From Prochilodus magdalenae (Eukaryota > Chordata > Actinopteri > Characiformes > Prochilodontidae), in assembly GCA_024036415.1 (NCBI GenBank), contig JAMWET010007209.1, positions 62,001-126,000 on the forward strand: DNA of 64,000 nt, given 5' to 3'. Each line of letters starts with the position of its first letter. Position 1 is the stretch's first letter. Shown here piece by piece: positions 60,181-64,000 of this stretch. Below the pieces are notes generated by a model. That model did not search any database, was not told where the DNA came from, and saw only the letters and a program-made list of their open reading frames with translations. The position numbers and the translations under genes are program-made.

Positions 60181-60696
60181 TATTTACCTGAGGTTTTAAA
60201 ATATGCTGATATGTAGTTTGTATATCTGTACATGGGCAGGGTATTAGTGACATAGGGTCCCTCTTTATGGTTCAGTGCTAGTCTATTATTGGGTGAACCC
60301 CCCTAAGCAGTTAGACTTTTGCTGAAACCTTAAGACTGTGCACCTCATGCAAAAGTGTGTGCTAGTGTAAAATTTTCATACTAAAGCTAAGCTAACATTT
60401 CAAATGCTGTAAACTAATTCATTGATGTAAGCCAGCGGAATGGTTACCCAAACAGCACACTGCATCATCATGAGGAGGAGATCTTTATGATTCCTGTCTT
60501 CTGCTGTTTCTCAGCATTGAGGAGGTACAGGTATTTAACCAGGAACAGAGACATATCACGATTGCACACCACATCGCATTTCTGTCTTGATTTAGAAAAG
60601 ATTTGTCTCGGTTAAAAGGTTTTTTACAAATAATCTCTTTTAGACAGTTATGTGGTCTACAGCGCATGTACTGAGTCGACAAAAAACACAGGCAGG

Positions 60697-61625
60697 GGTA
60701 TATAAAGAGCCTACTGGGTATATAAGCACGGATATATCCTGAGTCGACTGGGTGTGTCATGGGTATGTACTTCTTCAAGTATATCATTTTGCATATGCTG
60801 ACTCTACAGAGTATATACTGCTACTGCTAAGGTCTACGGCTTCTGAGCATATAATCCTGACTATACTGAATGTACAGTACTGATTGTATACCCCTGTCTG
60901 TATACTGAGTGTAGTGAGCATATAATTTTACATACACTGATTCTCTTGAATATATACTTCTGACTATATTGATTTATATTTGATTATATACAGAGCTTAC
61001 TGAGTCTATAGTGCTGATTATATACAGAGTGTACTGAGTATAAGTGTACTCCTCTGAGTACACAACCCTAATTATATATTGTGCCTACTGAGTCCATAGC
61101 ACTGTTTATATACTACGACTACTGACTATATATTACTCGTTATATAGTAAATCTGCTCCCGACTATGCAGTTATAGTTATATACCAGAAGTCTACTGCGT
61201 ATCTACTCCTGGTTATATGCAGACTATACTCAGTATAGATTCCGAGGTATATGCTGAGTCTTTTGAGTATATAGTCCCAGGAATATTGAGTATATAAACC
61301 GTGGGGATATAAAAGGTCTACTGACTTCTGAGCATGCTATAGTATATAATCCTGGATATATAAGGAGGCTTCTGAGTATATACTGCTGACTATACTGAAT
61401 CCATTGAGTATTTGGGCCTGTGTATATACTGAGTCGACTAAATTTACATATAGGGCCCACTATACTGAGTATAGTAAGTATATAATGCTGGTTATAATGC
61501 TATTGAGTAAACAACCATGTCTAAGTCTATAGTCCTGGTTATTTACAGAGTCTACTAATTACATAGTCCTAGTGATATATAGAGCTTACTGAGTATACAG
61601 AGACAACTAACTATATAGGCCTGGA
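60697..61625. repeat. Degenerate ~1-kb minisatellite
   Basis: Dozens of variants of a unit of the type CTGAGTATATAGTCCTG / GTTATATACAGAGTCTACTGA are strung head to tail. Unit length varies, roughly 20-50 bp. The motif is absent from the flanks. Downstream of ppara. Confidence 0.85.
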
Positions 61626-63440
61626 AGCCCTTCTCATTATTGACTGTATGAATTCTTAGCCTGCAAAACAGGCTCCAGTCTGAAATCAAGATCTGTAAAT
61701 GAGGGCATGAAGGATGAATTACCGACACAGATCACTGTGTTCCTGGTACATTCTGTAACCCACATTGAGAGGACATTTCATAAACCAGATAATTCAGTAT
61801 AGTCCACTCACATTTTTATGCTTAGTTTCTTTCTTAACCTCTGATGTTAGAGTAAGTATTCTGCTAAAGCTCTTGGTTAAATTATTAGCACATACAATGT
61901 CACTTACCACCAGTTGTTGTATGTACTTTGGTAAATCTAGCCCTTCTCTTACCATGCTAGTGTGTATGCGTGAATGTTATGCTCTATACAGTGAGAGAAC
62001 CCCACAGAATGTATATCCATTAGTTTCACCGTAAGTCGCATTTACAAGCAAGCTGGAGGTTTTATTCTTAGAAAGAGCTGTGGGTTTATACACAACTGTA
62101 CATCCTAAAGCAGCAGCATCAACATGGGCTTAGCTACTGGATTTCTGGCATTTGTGATTGAATGTGATCTAGATTGAAATTGAATATATAATCTGGATGT
62201 GCTGTTTGCTGTTGTGTGTATAGATGTGTAGGTGTAGTATAGGATATACTGGGGAAAATTCTGATTTGACTGATCATGGAAATCTAAGCTAAGGCATGTT
62301 GGCTTGTGCCTCAGCTATAGACTGAGATGAATACTTGGGTGTTACAAGGTAAAACGCTTTTGATAAGATGCTCTAGCTGCATACATTCTTTCAGTACTCC
62401 AAACTCTCTGGCATTTCTCAACCATACCCCTAGTGAAGGAAAATTGTTCTTGTAATGTTAATGTGAGTAATACAGAACAATAAATATGTGTTAAAAGTTG
62501 AACACTTCAAAGTTACACCTTTTTTTACAATTAGGAAATTTGATATAAAGTGTTTCTCTCTTGTCTCTGTCTTGTCAAGCTCCAATTCATGTAATCTAAT
62601 TTCAGCATTACACCATAAACAAACAATCAAATAAATAAATCCACCATAGGACACAGCTGCTACTGAGGTTTTTAAAACAGTGTTAGTGTTTACCACTGAT
62701 TTTACACACAAGGACGAAACATCATCAATTGATCATAAACCAAGCCCAGTATTACACCGTCTTATTAGGAGACGTGTCAGATAAAAAAGAGTAGGGTGAG
62801 ATCTTAAATTGATTAGTGATGAAAATATTAATGTTTGTGGCAGTTATCAAGCATTTTACCCACCAAGTGTAGCTTTTATAATAGTCAGGCATCCTGCACT
62901 GATGCTGTACAGTATTTTTAGAGTGACTGTTTATGGTGTTTTCAGAACAGCCAGATTGTTGTAAATACATTCATATCATGCAGGAACATCAAGTGTTTGA
63001 GACAAGTGCTTGCTTGCAGTGAGTGTAGTCTCTTGGCTTTAGGGGAGCAAAAGCTGCTGTCTATTGTGATTCCACAAGTGTTGTTCCACATCACTGTACA
63101 TATAGTATTTATATAAGGCATTTATATAAGTCTAAATGTATATACATGTAAATGTACTTACTACTTTACCTACAGTGGAGTCAGTTTATAGCTATAGCTA
63201 ATATTTTAGAGGATAAGGTGCGTTTTGATACATTGTAGCAAATTTCCCCCGCTATGTCACTCCCTCCTACGCCCTTGTTGTTTAACATGCAGCTATAGCT
63301 ACACAAGAGCAACATTCCCTATTACTCCAGCCTTACATCTTACACACTGTAGGTTTACTACTAAGCTTAAGAGAGACAGTATTTCTTTTAGAGTGACTTT
63401 CTGATTTTAGGTTTTATTCAGCATTTTAGAGTACTGGTCA
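61626..63440. other. Non-coding downstream flank, nothing recognised
   Basis: AT-rich, unique-looking DNA without credible coding frames, transposon ends or RNA genes. Confidence 0.4.
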
Positions 63441-63442
63441 CC

Positions 63443-63479
63443 GATGGATGGATGGATAGATAGATAGATATAGATAGAT
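63443..63479. repeat. (GATG)n(GATA)n microsatellite
   Basis: Three GATG units followed by GATA units with one TATA interruption. Confidence 0.9.
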
Positions 63480-63656
63480 TTCTTTATTGTCTTTATTTGT
63501 TTATTTGTTTAAATCGTTTTATTAACCACAAATGTAAAGCAATATTTGATGAGAGATTATAAAAGTTTAGTCTGAGAGTATTTTAGGTAACCAAAGAGCA
63601 CCGTAGTTACTTTGAATCCAGCTTTTAATCTTCTTCTTCATCATACGCACACATTG

Positions 63657-63670
63657 CTGCCCCCTGCTGG
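63657..63670 (-). promoter_or_regulatory. CTCF-like motif, reverse orientation
   Basis: CTGCCCCCTGCTGG on the plus strand; the minus strand reads CCAGCAGGGGGCAG, a full match to the CTCF core. It is paired with the site at 63888-63901. Confidence 0.5.
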
Positions 63671-63887
63671 ATACATGCATGAGTTCCCATATTGATAGTT
63701 TTCTGACTCTGGTGCTTTCAGTCTATCCGCCCTGTACAGTGTCGTGTTTTAATGGTGACCGAGCTATTATTTGCTATTAAACCTTAAAACGATCTGAAAC
63801 GGGAAAACGCCAAACGTCTGCAATGAAGATGACCAAAACAACTGAAGCTGGAAGCGTGTCTTTTTAGAGTATCAGAGCCACAGATCT

Positions 63888-63901
63888 CCAGCAGGGGGCA
63901 G
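63888..63901 (+). promoter_or_regulatory. CTCF-like motif, forward orientation
   Basis: CCAGCAGGGGGCAG, followed by TAGAG, matches the CTCF core. It is the same 14-mer as the one at 63657-63670 in opposite orientation, making a divergent pair 217 bp apart. Confidence 0.5.
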
Positions 63902-64000
63902 TAGAGAGGGTTGTTTAGAAATGTATCATTCAACCAAACTATTCATTACATCTGATTCATTCACTGATTCCCTCGAGCTGTTAGTTCAAATGCCCAAGAC

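Overview
The window looks like nuclear DNA of a teleost fish. It carries spliced vertebrate genes with GT-AG introns, long AT-rich introns and many microsatellites. It also carries typical fish transposons: Tc1/mariner, Ty3/gypsy with a chromodomain, and tRNA-derived SINEs. Several repeats resemble high-copy families I associate with otophysan fishes (catfish, characins, electric fishes). That lineage call is an inference from memory, and the species cannot be fixed from the sequence alone.

There are two real gene units, both on the + strand. (1) A microRNA cluster at 14.6-15.4 kb: let-7a (mature arm 14632-14653) and let-7b (mature arm 15363-15384), about 0.73 kb apart. (2) The nuclear receptor PPAR-alpha (ppara). 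A CpG-rich putative promoter and first exon lies at about 25.3-25.7 kb, followed by seven coding exons between 40231 and 56382. The exons join in frame to a 467-residue protein with a two-zinc-finger DNA-binding domain and a full ligand-binding domain. The order let-7a, let-7b, PPARA is the same as in mammals, so this is an ancient linkage.

Layout: 1-6.7 kb, non-coding with microsatellites. 6.7-11.2 kb, a dead, rearranged Ty3/gypsy retrotransposon with a 671-bp internal tandem duplication. 11.2-12.75 kb, a dead Tc1-like transposon. 12.75-16 kb, the let-7 cluster. 16-25 kb, non-coding DNA with a non-autonomous transposon, an inverted-repeat MITE and a 165-203 bp tandem array. 25.3-25.7 kb, CpG island. 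25.7-40.2 kb, long first intron with a Tc1 relic, an antisense SINE and a 50-bp-arm inverted repeat. 40.2-56.4 kb, coding exons with repeat-rich introns. 56.4-64 kb, 3' UTR and flank with a degenerate ~1-kb minisatellite and a divergent pair of CTCF-like motifs near the right edge.

No other protein-coding gene is visible, and I saw no new defence, biosynthetic or mobile system. The most useful observations are: the conserved let-7/ppara linkage with a LIN28-type motif present in only one hairpin; an intron splitting the ligand-binding-domain exon that is undivided in mammals; a possible splice-controlled overlapping upstream ORF at the ppara start; and the history readable in the broken gypsy element.
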